Counted from the first letter of the stretch, positions 11,299 to 22,261 are shown. The stretch is DNA of 64,000 nt from Orientallactaga sibirica (GCA_036365145.1 JAEOAD010000055.1:186001-250000); one strand, 5' to 3'. Made by a program: numbers and translations. Notes: generated by a model not told the origin, from the sequence alone.

Positions 11299-11807
11299 CT
11301 CACCAGCGGGTGTGGGGGTCCAGCGCGAGGAGGCACAGGTGGCACGCTGAGCTCTACCAAATGTCGTTTGACGGGTAGTGGAGGCAGCACAGGGTCCGGG
11401 GCAGCCGTGGCTGGGGTAGTGAAGCAGGTAGGTGGAAGACAGCTCCTGCGGGGTGGGATGGGTGGCGCAGCAGGAAGCCCCTCGACCTCTCCAGCCGTGG
11501 GCAGTGGTTCCGGTGGAGTGGTGGGCACAGGTGGTGAACGGAAGACATGGCGCTTCATGGGCACAGGCCGTGGGGTGACACGAGGCACAGGGGTTGGTGG
11601 AGTATGGGCACGGAGCAAGCCAGCCAGGATGCGGCGGCGGTGGCCAGGAAGGAGCATGCCCATATCCACCAAGCGGGCATCGCTGAGTCCTTGGCACTCT
11701 GTGGCCCACACCAGTCCATGCTGCTCGAAGAGCGCCGTGTACTGCTCCAAGTGCAATGCCCGCAGCCACTCGGCTACTGACAGTGCGGAGTCGGTGCCCT
11801 CCGCCAT
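11299..11807 (-). CDS. ARAP1: ARAP1, first coding exon (SAM domain, proline-rich linker)
   Basis: This exon encodes the N-terminus of ARAP1, a phosphoinositide-dependent Arf-GAP and Rho-GAP that controls actin and endosomal traffic of receptors such as EGFR. The ATG at 11807 lies in a strong Kozak context (GCCATGG) and opens 169 codons plus two bases. Residues ~8-65 form a SAM domain (LSVAEWLRALHLEQYTALF, then ATECQGLSD and MGMLLPGHRRRILAGL). The rest is proline-rich with PMKRHVFRSPPVP and LPVKRHLVELSVPP. PPIPPR and PPVPPR fit the PxxxPR pattern bound by CIN85-type SH3 domains, a partner reported for ARAP1. The frame ends with AG before the donor GTGAGTG, so the next exon begins in phase 2. 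PH, Arf-GAP, Rho-GAP and RA domains lie on exons outside the window. The recalled human N-terminus agrees closely. Confidence 0.95.
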
Positions 11808-11846
11808 GGCTCCTGCCAGCAGAGGCCAGGCTGGTCGGGTTCAGAC
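11808..11846 (-). other. ARAP1: ARAP1 5' UTR part of the start-codon exon, with acceptor
   Basis: On the minus strand a pyrimidine-rich tract (CCCCTCTATTCCAG) ends at 11847 and 39 bases follow before the ATG. The start-codon exon is therefore spliced to one or more upstream non-coding exons and is not itself a first exon. It carries no upstream ATG. Confidence 0.75.
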
Positions 11847-12084
11847 CTGGAATAGAGGGGCCCGGGTCAGAGGCACAGTGGCCCCAATCAACATCCCTTG
11901 GTGTTCTACCACGTGGTGCCAATCACAACCTCAGCTGTCATAACCCCCAAAGATCAACATCCCTAAAATCTAAAATTCCAGAAGATTAAAACCCTCAAAA
12001 TTGAAATCTGAAAAGCTGAGATCCCAAAGCCCCTCTCATGCCGTGGGTTCAAGTTATATTCTTCTATTGTTGGTGGAGTTTGGT

Positions 12085-12227
12085 TTTTGTTTTTGTTTAT
12101 GAAACAGCATTTTACAAAGTGACTCTGGCCTTGAACTATCTTTAAATTCACTATGTAGTCCTGACCGGCCGCAATCTTCCTGCCTCAGCCTTCCCAGTAC
12201 TGGGAGACAGCCATGTCACCAGGCCCA
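12085..12227 (-). mobile_element. old B1 SINE
   Basis: Strongly diverged: ACTATGTAGTCCTGAC and GCCTCAGCCTTCCCAGTACTGGG remain. Confidence 0.6.
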
Positions 12228-12240
12228 GTTTGAATTCTAT

Positions 12241-12398
12241 TCTTTTTTTTGGGGGGGCGGGTGAGATAAGGTTTCTCTCTAGCCCAGGCTGACCTGGAAT
12301 TCACTATGCAGTCTCAGGGTGGCCTTGGACTCACAGCGATCCTCCTACCTCTGTCCTCCAAGTGCTGGGATTAAAGGTGTGCGCCACCACGCCCCGCT
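12241..12398 (-). mobile_element. B1 SINE
   Basis: Complete, T/G run followed by GGTTTCTCTCTAGCCCAGG and the reversed head. Confidence 0.9.
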
Positions 12399-13658
12399 CA
12401 AGTTCTAATCTTGAGGTCCCACTCTGCATACTTGCCAGGTAAGACTGAGTTCTAGAAGGTCTCTGAGCATCCCTCTACTGGTCCCTATGACCCAAGAATC
12501 CAGTTTATGGCGTCCTCTCTATCATGTCCTCCATGAGTGCCAGGGTGGACACCCTGTATACTTCACACCTATGGCCACAGCCTCAGCTGCTGCTGTTAGG
12601 CTGTCAAATGGCATGGCGCTAGCACTGGGTCAGGAACCCAGTCAATCCCCACTGCTCTCTCGGCAAGACCCAGGCCAAGGCCCACCTTCCTGAAGCACCC
12701 ATCCCCAGTCAGGCCTGGGGACTCAGGTAGCATGTGTGGGATGGAAAGACCATCGATGGCCGCTCTTCATACGCCATGGCACCACCCCCATACCTCTGTA
12801 GGAAGCAGTGAGAGAAAGTCGAGTTACGGTGACTGAACCCCTGAAGGTAAAGAAGGCAGGAAAGTTTGCACTTGCTAGAAATCAAAGATGATCTGACTTC
12901 TTATCTCTTGCCTAGTTCCCTAGACCTGTTTTTCCACAAACAGCCAGGACACCTCCTGGGAGGGAGGTCTTTCATAGGATTTAAACATGGTGGTTGGTCA
13001 AGTTCAGCCATGGAACTCCATGTCATGGCTAACCTCTTCCTGAGACAGCCCCTAGCCCTAACCAACCAGCTGTCCCTCTGGTTCACCTCAACTGTAAGAC
13101 AGCCCACCACTATAAGGTCATAAATACCTTTGTAAGGGGAGGGCAGGCTCTCTGACCACTTGGGAACTTCCAGCTGTGGGTGAGTCTTTCCCTCAGGCCC
13201 CGCAGGGAGAGCCCCCTAGCCCTTACTCTCCACATGGGTCCTTTACCCCCTCCAGCTCCCCACATGACAGGAGCTCCTTAGACTTTCTTTTCTCTCTTTT
13301 CTTTCTATGGTTTATCCAGGCCCTCTGTGTGGGATCTCTAGCCACATGAGTGCCTTTTCTTGGCTCTGTATGTCCCTCAATAAATATAATAATTTAATAA
13401 TTATACTTCTCAGTCCTTTTTTATTAAATTCTTTGATTAAAATTAAAAACAAACCTAGGGTTTGGGGGTTCAAGGACTTTCTTGGATCCCAAGTGCCCTG
13501 TTACAGCAGAATACTCCAGAAGGTGCAAGAACCCACATCACAGAATGTGGGTACTTGCCTTCATTCATGCATAAACTAGCCTGGCACTGAACAATGGACA
13601 GTATACCCAGAATTCAGAGACCCTGGCCTGGTGGGAGTCCAGATATAATGTAAGGAGG
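12399..13658. other. single-copy DNA, ARAP1 5' intron
   Basis: No recognised repeat; an AT-rich part lies near 13380-13450. Confidence 0.5.
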
Positions 13659-14147
13659 TGTATTAGTCAGGGTTCTCTAGAGGAGCAGAATGGATAGAGT
13701 GAATTGTATTAAAAGGGAATTTATTGGATTAGCTTACAACAGTCCAGCAATAGCAGGTTGCAGGCCTGAGAGTCAAGAAATCCAGTAGCTGCTGCTCCAC
13801 GAGGCTGGATGTCTCAGCAGTCCCAATTGGGCTATGAAGGCCTGAAGGCGTCCTGGAGAGACGCTGCTCTTCAGTCCACAATGGTCTTCAGTCCATGCTG
13901 GAAAGCAGCAAGCACCAAGCAGAGAACAGGGAGCAGCACCTGCAGCCAGGTGGGAGGAGGGGATACTTTCATTCCCAGAGCTTCTTTTTATAAACCAGCC
14001 CCCTCCTCCGAGAGGGGCCGCCCACTCTGGGGGAAGGGCTCACCCTGGGGGAAGGATTCTTCCTAGAGGCAATCTCAGAGACACACTCATGAGGAATGTC
14101 TGTGGATTCCTAAACAAACCAAGTTGACACAAACTTAACCAATCACA
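13659..14147 (-). mobile_element. solitary LTR, ERVL-MaLR-like
   Basis: A 489-bp unit with TG at one end (TGTATTAGTCAGGGTTCTC) and CA at the other (ACTTAACCAATCACA). Read on the minus strand it has a promoter-like TTTATAAAAAG at ~13983-13993. No internal retroviral genes flank it. Family name is inferred from the end sequence. Confidence 0.5.
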
Positions 14148-14290
14148 GGGGGTGACTAGCAGGCCCAAAGGCAAAGTCACCTGGTCACCCCCACAGTACT
14201 GAAGAGAAAACTGTGCCACTCAGCGTCCGGCTTGTTTATCACACTGGTACTTGCTTATTGACAAACCTTATTTAGTTAAAAAATAACAGA

Positions 14291-14447
14291 AGCGGGGAGT
14301 GGTGGCATGTGCCTTTAATCCCAGCACTCAGGAGGTAGAAGTAGGAGGATCGGTGTGAATTTGAGGCCAGCTGAGACTATACAATGAATTACAGGTCAGC
14401 CTGGGTTAGAGGAGACCCTAGCTCAAAAAAAAAAAAAAAAATAAAAA
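14291..14447 (+). mobile_element. B1 SINE
   Basis: Full monomer, moderately diverged, 17-base A tract. Confidence 0.85.
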
Positions 14448-14452
14448 ACAAG

Positions 14453-14662
14453 GGACTGGAGAGATGGCTTAGTGGTTAAGGCATCTGCCTGTGAAACCAA
14501 CGACCCAGGTGTGATTCCCCAGGACCCACATAAGCCAGATGCACAGGGTAGTGCATCGTCTGTAGTTCATTTACAGTGGCTAAAGGCCCTGGCGTGCCCA
14601 TTCTCTCCTCTCTCTCTCTCTCTCTTTCTCTCTCAAATAAATAAATTTAAATTTAATTTTAA
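14453..14662 (+). mobile_element. B2-like SINE
   Basis: It sits in the A tail of the preceding B1. Confidence 0.85.
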
Positions 14663-14810
14663 AAACACACATAAAGTAATAATTTTAAAATATAGAAAGT
14701 TCCCATTAAAGTTGGAAAATGAGACAATGATATCCATTATGTTCATTATTCACATTGCTCTGAAAGTTCCAAATAAATAAACAAAAAGTAGAAAGCCTAG
14801 GACAATAGAG

Positions 14811-15032
14811 AACTGAGGAGATGACTCAACAGTTAAAAGCATTTGCTTGCAACTTCTTCCAGCCCAGGTTCCATTCCCCAGTACCCACGCAAAGCCATGT
14901 GCACAAAGTGGTACGTGTATCTGAGATCATTTTCAGTGACAAGAAGCCCTGGCATGCCCATAACTGTAGCTCTAGTGCTCTGTCTCTGTCTCTGTCTCTC
15001 TCTCTCTTACTCTCCTTTCAAACAATAAAAAT
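14811..15032 (+). mobile_element. B2-like SINE, diverged
   Basis: Head GAGGAGATGACTCAACAG; CTTGCAACTTCTTCCAG replaces the usual CTGCAAAGCC. Confidence 0.75.
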
Positions 15033-15040
15033 ATATATTT

Positions 15041-15180
15041 AAAGCCAAGTGTACACGCCTTGAATCCCAGCACTTGGGAGGCAGAGGTAGGAGGATCATC
15101 GTGAGTTCAAGGCTAGCCTGAGACTACATAGTGAATTCCAGGTCAGCCTTGCCTAAAGCGAGACCTTACCTCAAAAAACT
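15041..15180 (+). mobile_element. B1 SINE
   Basis: A few bases are missing from the head (AGCCAAGTGTACACGCC). Confidence 0.85.
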
Positions 15181-15187
15181 AGAAAAG

Positions 15188-15350
15188 GGGCTGGGCATGG
15201 TGGCACATGCCTTTTAATCCCAGCACTTGGGAGGCAGAGGTAGGAGGATCACCCTAAGGTTGAAGCCACCCTGAGACTACATAGTGAATTCCAGGTTAGC
15301 CTGAGCTAGAGTAAGACCCTACCTCCAACCCCACCCCACCCCGAAAAAAA
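15188..15350 (+). mobile_element. B1 SINE
   Basis: Full monomer with a C-rich then A-rich tail. Confidence 0.85.
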
Positions 15351-15368
15351 ATCAACAAAAAAAATAAC

Positions 15369-15562
15369 AGGGCTGGAGAAATGGCTTAGCAGTTAAGGCA
15401 CTTGCCTGTGGAAGCCTAAGAACTTAGGTTCAATTTCCCAGAACCCACACAAGCCAGATGCACATGGTGTTTGCATCTGGAGTTTGCTTGCAGTGGCTGG
15501 AGGCCTTTGGTACGCCACATTCTCCCCCCTCTCTGTGTAATAAATAAATAAAAATAAAATCT
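15369..15562 (+). mobile_element. B2-like SINE
   Basis: Complete; the CT-rich part is short. Confidence 0.85.
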
Positions 15563-16099
15563 AAAAAAATTTAAAAATTTAAAAACCTAGGACAGAAGAA
15601 ATAAACAAAGTCGCCAGTGACAAGAGTTTGGAGGAGAGAAGCCCAAGCAGCTCAGAGGAGACACCATGACAAACAACAGAAAAATTTTATAATTTGGCAT
15701 TAATGCAAAAAAATCAATATTTCTAAGCAATAACCAAGTAAAATCCAGGGTAAAAGACTCCATTTACAATGGCACCACAAAGCATAAAAGACCAAATCCA
15801 AACTTCATAAAAATATACAAAAACCTCGGTTTGGGGCTACAGCTAAGGGGTAGCACACTTGCATGTTTGAGACCCTGGGCTTGAATGCCATGGAGGGAAT
15901 GGGAAGGGGCATTTGTTAGGGTTAAACAAACTTCCCCCAAAAGACAGGCAGGCAAGAAAAGGAAGATCTACGTGAAGAAGAAAAGTTTGAAGTGCTACTG
16001 AGGGTTTGGAAGACTTGCAAAAATGGGAAGACAAGGAATTTCTGGACAGGAGACAGCATAAAGGTCTGGATTTTCTCTTAATTTAATCCATCTTTTTGG
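15563..16099. other. A-rich and single-copy DNA with an ID-like remnant
   Basis: It includes a weak ID-like head at 15829-15893 (GGGGCTACAGCTAAGGGG); otherwise nothing recognised. Confidence 0.4.
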
Positions 16100-16291
16100 A
16101 GGGCTGGAGAGATAGCTTAATGGTTAAGGCATTTATTTGCCTGCAAAGCCTAAGGACCTCAGTTTGATTTTCCAGGCCCCATGTAAGCCAGACGCACATG
16201 GTGGTGCATGGTGTCTGGAGTTCGTTTGCAGTGGCTGGAGGTCCTGGTGTGCTCATTCTCATTCAATCTCCCCTCCTCTCTCTGTCTCTAA

Positions 16292-16326
<35 letters not shown>

Positions 16327-16341
16327 AAAAATAAAATCTTT
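16100..16341 (+). mobile_element. B2-like SINE with (AAAT)n tail
   Basis: The tail has expanded to about a dozen AAAT units at 16289-16335. Confidence 0.9.
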
Positions 16342-16351
16342 AATCCATCTT

Positions 16352-16512
16352 TTTTGTTTTGCTTTTGTTGTTGTTTTCAACATAGAGTTTCACCTATCCC
16401 AGGCTGACCTGGAACTCCTTTTGTAGCCCCAGGCTGGTCCTGAAGTCATGGTGATCCTCCTACCTCAGCCTCTCAAATGCTGAGATTAAAGGTGTATGCC
16501 CATACCCAGCTG
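16352..16512 (-). mobile_element. B1 SINE
   Basis: Diverged copy with a TTTTGTTG-type tail. Confidence 0.8.
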
Positions 16513-16519
16513 CAACCCT

Positions 16520-16732
16520 TTATTTTTTAAAAGATATTTGCATATTTACTAGAGAGATTGTGAGCTAGAGCATGAGAAATCACGGGCGCACCAGGGCCTC
16601 CTGCCGCTGCAAATGAACTCTAGACACATGTGCCACCTTGTACGCCTCACTTTACATAGGTACTGGGGAATCCAACCCAGGCCATCAGGCTTTGCAAGCA
16701 AGTGATTTTCACAGCTGAACCTTCATTCCTGC
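16520..16732 (-). mobile_element. B2-like SINE, diverged
   Basis: It lacks the GA-rich run; body CACCAGGGCCTCCTGCCGC. Confidence 0.75.
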
Positions 16733-16764
16733 CTTCAAATCCATTCTTTTCTCTCTTTCTCTCT

Positions 16765-16999
16765 CTCTCTCTTTCTTTTTTTTTTTCTTTTTTTGAAAGA
16801 GTGATACAGAAATAGGCAGGTAGAGAGAGAGAGAGAGAGAGAATGGGTGTGCCAGGGCCTCCAGCCACTGCAAACAAATTCCAGATGTGTGCACCCCCTT
16901 GTGCATCTGGCTTATGTGGGTCCTGGAGAATCGATCCTCAAACCAGGGTCCTTAGGCTTCACAGGCAAGTGTTTAACCACTAAGCCATCTCTCCAGCCT
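16765..16999 (-). mobile_element. B2-like SINE
   Basis: Subfamily with ATACAGAAATAGGCAGGTAG before the GA run and a GATCCTCAAACC variant in the body. Confidence 0.85.
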
Positions 17000-17095
17000 T
17001 TTTTTTTTTTTTTTCTTTTTGAGATAGGGTCTTACTCTATATCTCAGGCTGGCCTCAAACTCACAGCAATCCTTCTGTCTGAGCTTACTAAGTTG
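17000..17095 (-). mobile_element. B1 SINE fragment
   Basis: T tract and the 3' half of a B1 only. Confidence 0.6.
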
Positions 17096-17210
17096 ACTTG
17101 TAAATATACACAATTCTACCACATAATAAAACATATCGCAGAGCCACACTAATTAAAATAGTGTAAGGTAGCAGCACATTGACAGATCAATCCAACAAGT
17201 TCAAAAGAAG

Positions 17211-17478
17211 CCAGGTGTGGTGATGTACACCTGTAATCCCAGGCCTTGAGAGGACCAGAGGTTCAAAACCAGCCTCTGGCTGGGCATGGTGGTGCATACC
17301 GTTAATCCCAGCACTTGGGAGGCAGAGGTAGGAGGATTGCCATGAGTTCAAGGCCAGCCTGAGACTACAGAGTGAATTCCAGGTCAGCCTGGCTAGAGTG
17401 AGACCCTACCTAGAAAAACAAAACAAAACAAAACAAAAAAACAGCCTCTGCTATATAGTGAGTTCAAGACCTGCTCAG
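17211..17478 (+). mobile_element. old B1 SINE split by a younger B1
   Basis: GCCAGGTGTGGTGATGTAC to CAGCCTCTG at 17278, then resuming CAGCCTCTGCTATATAGTG at 17442. Confidence 0.7.
17279..17441 (+). mobile_element. B1 SINE, nested, with target duplication
   Basis: Flanked by CAGCCTCTG on both sides (17270-17278 and 17442-17450). Confidence 0.9.
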
Positions 17479-17692
17479 GGACTGGAGAGGTGGCTCGGCA
17501 GTTAAGGCACTTTACTGCAAAGCCTAAGGACCTGAGTTCAATTCCCCAATATACACATAAAGCCAGATGTATAAGGTGGTGTATGGATCTAGACTTGTAC
17601 TGCATGGAGGTCCTGGCCCATCCATATTCTCCCCCACCCTCTTTCTCTCTCTCTCTCTCAAGTAGAAAAGAAAAAGTAAAATATATATTTTA
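17479..17692 (+). mobile_element. B2-like SINE, diverged
   Basis: Head GACTGGAGAGGTGGCTCGG; parts of the body are deleted. Confidence 0.8.
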
Positions 17693-17703
17693 ACAGAGAC
17701 CCA

Positions 17704-17862
17704 AGCGGGGTGTGGTGGCACATGCATGCCTTTAAGCCCAGGAGGCAGAGGTAGGAGGAATGCTGTGAGTTCAAAGCCACTCTGAGACTACATAGTGAAT
17801 TCCAGATCAGTCTGGGCTAGAGTGAGACCCTACCTCAAAACAAAAACAAAAACAAAAAAAAA
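17704..17862 (+). mobile_element. B1 SINE
   Basis: It carries a duplicated CATG near the head and lacks GCACTCGG. Confidence 0.8.
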
Positions 17863-17871
17863 CCTGCCTGG

Positions 17872-18040
17872 AAGCTGGGCGTGGTGGCGCGCGCCTTTAA
17901 TCCCAGCACTCGGGAGGCAGAGGTAGGAGGATCACCATGAGTTCAAGGCCACCCTGAGACTACATAGTGAATTCCAGGTCAGCCTGGACCAGAGTGAGAC
18001 CCTACCTTGAAAAACAAAAAAACAAAACAAACAAACAAAA
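17872..18040 (+). mobile_element. B1 SINE, nested, with target duplication
   Basis: AAAAAAAAACCTGCCTGG flanks both ends (17854-17871 and 18037-18054); low divergence. Confidence 0.9.
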
Positions 18041-18238
18041 AAAAACCTGCCTGGGCTACATGTAACTCTGTCTCCAAAAAAAAAAAAAAAAAAAAAAAAA
18101 GGGTACATGAAGTAACTGACAGATTACCTAGAGTTGTGTGTCTTCTCAACACTGTGCACAGTGACAAAAATCACCAAATGATGCATTTCCAAGAATGGGT
18201 CCATCATTCATGTGACTGCACATAAAAATTAAGCTTCC

Positions 18239-18445
18239 CAGGCTGAAAGAGATGGCTTAGTGGTTAAGGCACTTGCCTGTGAAGCCTAAGGACCCATGTT
18301 CAACTCCCCAGAGGCCACAGAAGTTAGACGCACAAGGTGACGAATATACAAGGTCGCACATGCACACAAGGTGACAGCATGCATCTGGAGTTGGAGGCCA
18401 CAGCACACTAATTCTCTGTCTCTGGCTCTCTCTCATAAAAAGAAA
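18239..18445 (+). mobile_element. B2-like SINE
   Basis: Long-body variant with repeated ACAAGGTGAC and ACAAGGTCGCA words. Confidence 0.8.
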
Positions 18446-18579
18446 GGGCAGTCTATTGGGCTTGTCTCAAAAAAAGATATGAAGGAAGATATACACAGCC
18501 TTTCAACACATGACAAGGAGCATAACAAAGCACCAGATAAAATACTACTTTCCACCTATCATAAAAAGGCTGAAAGAGC

Positions 18580-18735
18580 TGGGCGTGGTGGCACACGCCT
18601 TTAATCCCAGCACTTGGGAGGCAGAGGTAGGAGGATCGCCCAGAGTTCAAGGCCACCCTGAGAATACAGAGTGAATTCCAGGTCAGCCTGGACCAGAGTG
18701 AGACCCTACCTTGCAAAACCAAAAAAAAAAAAAAA
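18580..18735 (+). mobile_element. B1 SINE
   Basis: GCTGAAAGAGCTGGG before and GGCTGAAAGTACCCC after share GGCTGAAAG, a likely target duplication. Confidence 0.9.
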
Positions 18736-18885
18736 GGCTGAAAGTACCCCACTGATCTTGGGGCAGGGCAATCCCTCCCAGACAAGTTGGGGTGCTTCCA
18801 GAGAGAACAATGTCACAGTCACTACAAGAGCCCAAAGTGCTGCTGCCCTTTGGCCCAGCCATCCTGGGTCAAAAAGCAAAATGCA

Positions 18886-19051
18886 GGGCTGGAGAGATGG
18901 TTTCGTGGTTAAGGTGCTTGCCTGCAAAGCCTAAGGATCCATGTTTGACTCTCCAGATCCCACAAAAGCTAGATGCACAAGTGACACATGCCCAAGGTCT
19001 CACATGCACGCAAGGTGCTGCACACATCTGGTGTGGCTAAAGGCTCTGGCC
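18886..19051 (+). mobile_element. B2-like SINE, 3' shortened
   Basis: Long-body variant (CCCAAGGTCTCACATGCACG) ending before the CT-rich region. Confidence 0.8.
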
Positions 19052-19067
19052 AAAAAAGTCTGTTGGG

Positions 19068-19223
19068 GGCTGGAGGGATGGCTTAGCGGTTAAAAGCTTG
19101 CCTATGAAGCCTAAGGACCCCGGTTCGAGGCTCGATTCACCAGGACCCACGTAAGCCAGATGTACAAGGGGGTGCATGCATCTGGAGTTCGTTTGCAGTG
19201 GCTGGAGGCCCTGGCACACCCAT

Positions 19224-19256
<33 letters not shown>

Positions 19257-19318
19257 ACCTGCCTATTTCTGTATCTCTCTCTCTCAAATAAATAAATAAA
19301 TAATAAAATATTTTTAAA
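19068..19318 (+). mobile_element. B2-like SINE, nested, with target duplication
   Basis: AAAAAAGTCTGTTGGG flanks both ends (19052-19067 and 19319-19334). Confidence 0.9.
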
Positions 19319-19365
19319 AAAAAAGTCTGTTGGGCTTGCCTCAAAAAAAAAAAAAAAAAAAAAAA

Positions 19366-19495
19366 AGGCCGGGCGTGGTGGCGCACACCTTTAATCCAAG
19401 CACTCGGGAAGCAGAGGTAGGAGGATCGCCATGAGTTCAAGGCCACCCTGAGACTACATAGTGAATTCCAGGTCAGCCTGGGCTGGAGTGAAACT
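19366..19495 (+). mobile_element. B1 SINE, 3' truncated
   Basis: It starts GGCCGGGCGTGG and ends at GGGCTGGAGTGAAAC without an A tail. Confidence 0.85.
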
Positions 19496-19777
19496 GCAGA
19501 CATTTATCCTGCAGTGTTATTGGCACCCGACCAAAATCATCATGTATAGGTTACTGGTTACAGCACTGTGTGATAACATAAGATGGAAATAACCAAAATG
19601 TCCATTAATAGGAGAATGGTTAGTTAATTTATAAGGTAGTCAGACAATAAAACCCTGAGCAGCCATAAAAAGAAGGAAGCTCCCTCCACAAGGGCATGGA
19701 TGACCTTCCAAGACACATAAATCATTGCAAGTGAGGAGGACTGGGCACATTCTGCCTTCGGTGTGGAAAGAGAGCCA
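19496..19777. other. non-SINE DNA
   Basis: No repeat named; text such as GGAGAATGGTTAGTTAATTTAT resembles old LINE sequence but I cannot prove it. Confidence 0.3.
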
Positions 19778-20107
19778 CCACCACCTCTGTCATGCTGTCA
19801 CGGAAGACACCTGACCAAGAGCAGCTTGTGGGAGGAAAGGGTTTATTTAGCTTATAGACTCAAAGATGGCAGGAGAAAAAGATGGCATGAGCAGAGGCTG
19901 GACATCACCTCCTGGCCAACATGAGATGGCCAACAGCAGCAGGAGAGTGTGCCAGACACTGGAAAGGGGAAGCTGGCTATAATATCCACAAGTCCGCCCC
20001 CAACAATACACTACCTCCAGGAAGCTTCAGTTCCCAAATTGCCACCAGCTGGGGATGTAGCATTCAGAACACATAAATTTATGGAGGACACCTGAATCAA
20101 ACCACCA
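19778..20107 (-). mobile_element. solitary LTR, MaLR-like, same family as 28497-28832
   Basis: On the minus strand it reads GATTCAGGTGTCCTCCATAA, then GTTCTGAATGCTACATCCCC, GGCCAGGAGGTGATGTCCA and an AATAAACCC signal, in the same order as the plus-strand copy near 28.5 kb. No internal genes adjoin it. Confidence 0.7.
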
Positions 20108-20280
20108 CAAAGCAAGTGTGTGGATCAGTGGGCACACATGGCTAAAGGACCTCTGAACAGGGACAGGAAGCAAGGTTATACCATGTATCTCTCTACTCGA
20201 GGACAAAAGCTGAGGGCTGAGGGACCAGGAGGAACAGGGGCAGAAATACATCATAGGGCCTGAAGCTCACACCTAACTTC

Positions 20281-20466
20281 TTCTTATTATTATTCATTTG
20301 AGAGAGAGAGAGAAAGTGCGTGCCAGTGTCTCCAGCCACTGCAAACAAACTCCGGATGCATGCCACCACCTTGTTCATCTGGCTTCCATGGGTCCTAGGG
20401 AATTGAACCTGGGTCTTTTGGCTTTGCAGGCAAGCACCTTAACTGCTAAGCCATCTCTCCAGCCCT
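20281..20466 (-). mobile_element. B2-like SINE
   Basis: Complete head; the segment from 20437 onward was copied to 22300. Confidence 0.85.
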
Positions 20467-20467
20467 C

Positions 20468-20540
20468 TTTTTCTTCCTTCCTTCCTTCCTTCCTTCCTTC
20501 CTTCCTTCCTTCCTTCCTTCCTTCCTTCCTTCCTTCCTTT
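20468..20540. repeat. (CTTC)n microsatellite
   Basis: About 18 units; on the minus strand (GGAA)n. Confidence 0.95.
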
Positions 20541-20593
20541 CTTATTTTTTTCCTTGAGACAGGGTGTTGAGGAAGAACATAAGGATATCTTAT

Positions 20594-20800
20594 TTTTTAA
20601 AAACTTCACAAAACACATAACCACACAAGCACATTACTGGGGCCCCTCTTTGGATCCTCAAGCCTTGAACATGAATTTGAGCTTTCCTGGAAATCTAAGT
20701 GTGAAGGGAAATGTTTCATTTTAGCTCTCTACCACCTACATTTTGAATTATGTGAGTTTTAAAAGATTAGCCATAAGATAGAAACAAGACAGAAGGCCAC
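20594..20800. other. single-copy DNA
   Basis: Nothing recognised. Confidence 0.4.
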
Positions 20801-21094
20801 AACAGGGCTGCGGAGGTGGCCCAGGGGATAAACCTTTGCCTAGCAAGTATAAGTACCGGAGTTCAGATCCCCATCACCCACACAAAAAGCCAGCAACTGC
20901 CACGGGCATCTGTAATACCAGCATGCTTATGGCAAGAAGGGAGGCAGAGACAGCATCTCTCTGAAGCTTGGGGGGGCCAGCCTGGTGAGCACAGGAGTGA
21001 GCGATGAGAGATCCTGCTTCAAACATGGTGGAAGCTGAGGACCTACATCCAAGGTTGTCCTCTGACCCCCACAAGCACACTGTGGCATGTACAT

Positions 21095-21128
<34 letters not shown>
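20801..21128 (+). mobile_element. B4/RSINE1-like composite SINE
   Basis: ID-like head (GGGCTGCGGAGGTGGCCCAG), B1-like middle (GGGGGGCCAGCCTGGTGAGC) and a (CA)n tail at 21099-21128. Confidence 0.7.
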
Positions 21129-21133
<5 letters not shown>

Positions 21134-21420
21134 GTACAAATAGATGCATTTGATGTTCTTGGATATAGTAGCTCTCAATATTATAGAAGTGTCAGTTCTC
21201 CTAGGGTTGAACTCGAACTTAAAGCTAATTTTCTAACTCAAATAACAAACTGAATATGGCTCGGGCTGTAAAGTCAGGTAAACTGATATTAAATACGTGG
21301 AAAAGTACATCTGAGCGTCTGGCGAATGGAAAAGAACACATACATAGACCTCTAGGAAGGGTTACAAAGCGCTGCCTTTTAGGAGAACTGACATCTGGGA
21401 AGACAGAGGAAGCTGCCATA
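21129..21420. other. single-copy DNA
   Basis: No repeat or exon recognised. Confidence 0.4.
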
Positions 21421-21694
21421 TCCTTCTTTTTTTTTATTTTTATTTTTTGGAGGGAGACACAGAGAGAGAGGGAGAGGAAGACAGATAGAGATGGGCGCGC
21501 CAACAGCCTCTCAGCTGCTGCGAACAAAATCCAGATGCGTGCGCCCCTTTGTGGTCAAGTGCGGCATTGCGCCCTTGCATCACTGCATCTAGCTAAACGT
21601 GGGACCTGGAGATTGGAACCGCTGGAGATTGGAACCAGCATTCTTAGGTTTAGGAGACAGATGCCTTAACCGCTAAGCCATCCCTCCAGCCCTG
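21421..21694 (-). mobile_element. B2-like SINE, long subfamily with duplicated block
   Basis: It carries GGAGATTGGAACCGCTGGAG then GATTGGAACC, the same duplication as the copy at 4734. Confidence 0.9.
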
Positions 21695-21725
21695 TATCCT
21701 TCTTTAAAATATTTTTTTTAATTTA

Positions 21726-21876
21726 AGCCGGACTTAGTGGCACATGCCTTTAATCCCAGCACTTGGGAGGCAGAGGTAGGAGGATCATCATGAGTTCAAG
21801 GCCACCCTGAGACTACCTAGTGAATTCCAGGTCAGCCTGGGCTAGAGTGAGACTCTACCTTGAAAAACCAAAAAAA
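21726..21876 (+). mobile_element. B1 SINE
   Basis: Full monomer, low divergence. Confidence 0.9.
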
Positions 21877-21879
21877 TTA

Positions 21880-22025
21880 TTTGCCTGTGTGTCTGTGTGT
21901 GCACATGCATGCATAAGCACACCAGGATCTTTGCTGCTGCAAATGAACCTGACCTGGTTTTCTGCAGCTGGGGAACGGAACCCAGGCCAGCAGACTTTGT
22001 AAGCAAATACCTTTAATTACATCCT
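21880..22025 (-). mobile_element. B2-like SINE remnant
   Basis: Degenerate: GCACACCAGGATCTTTGCTG and CAGCAGACTTTGTAAGCAAA remain. Confidence 0.5.
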
Positions 22026-22083
22026 TCTTTGTAATTTTGTATCCCACCCCCCCCCCAAATAAAAGCACTTTTAAAAAGAGCTT

Positions 22084-22240
22084 GCCCGGGTGTGATGGCA
22101 TATGCCTTTGACCCCAGCACTAGGGAGGCAGAGGTAAAAGGATTGCTGTGAGTTGGAGGCCAGCCTAGAACTACAGAGTGATTTCCAGGTTAGCCTGGAC
22201 TTGAGGCCCTGCCTCAAAAAAAAAAAAAAATAATAATAAT
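22084..22240 (+). mobile_element. B1 SINE
   Basis: Full monomer, A tract then (AAT)n. Confidence 0.85.
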
Positions 22241-22261
22241 AAATTAAATTTTTTTTAAAAA

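Noticed and set aside
11110..11922. 270-residue open frame on the minus strand across the ARAP1 SAM exon
   Set aside because: It is another frame of the same GC-rich exon; the SAM-domain frame starting at 11807 matches ARAP1 and explains the sequence.
19778..20107. Endogenous retrovirus with coding genes
   Set aside because: Only LTR-like sequence is present; no gag, pol or env-like reading frame lies beside this or the other LTR copies.
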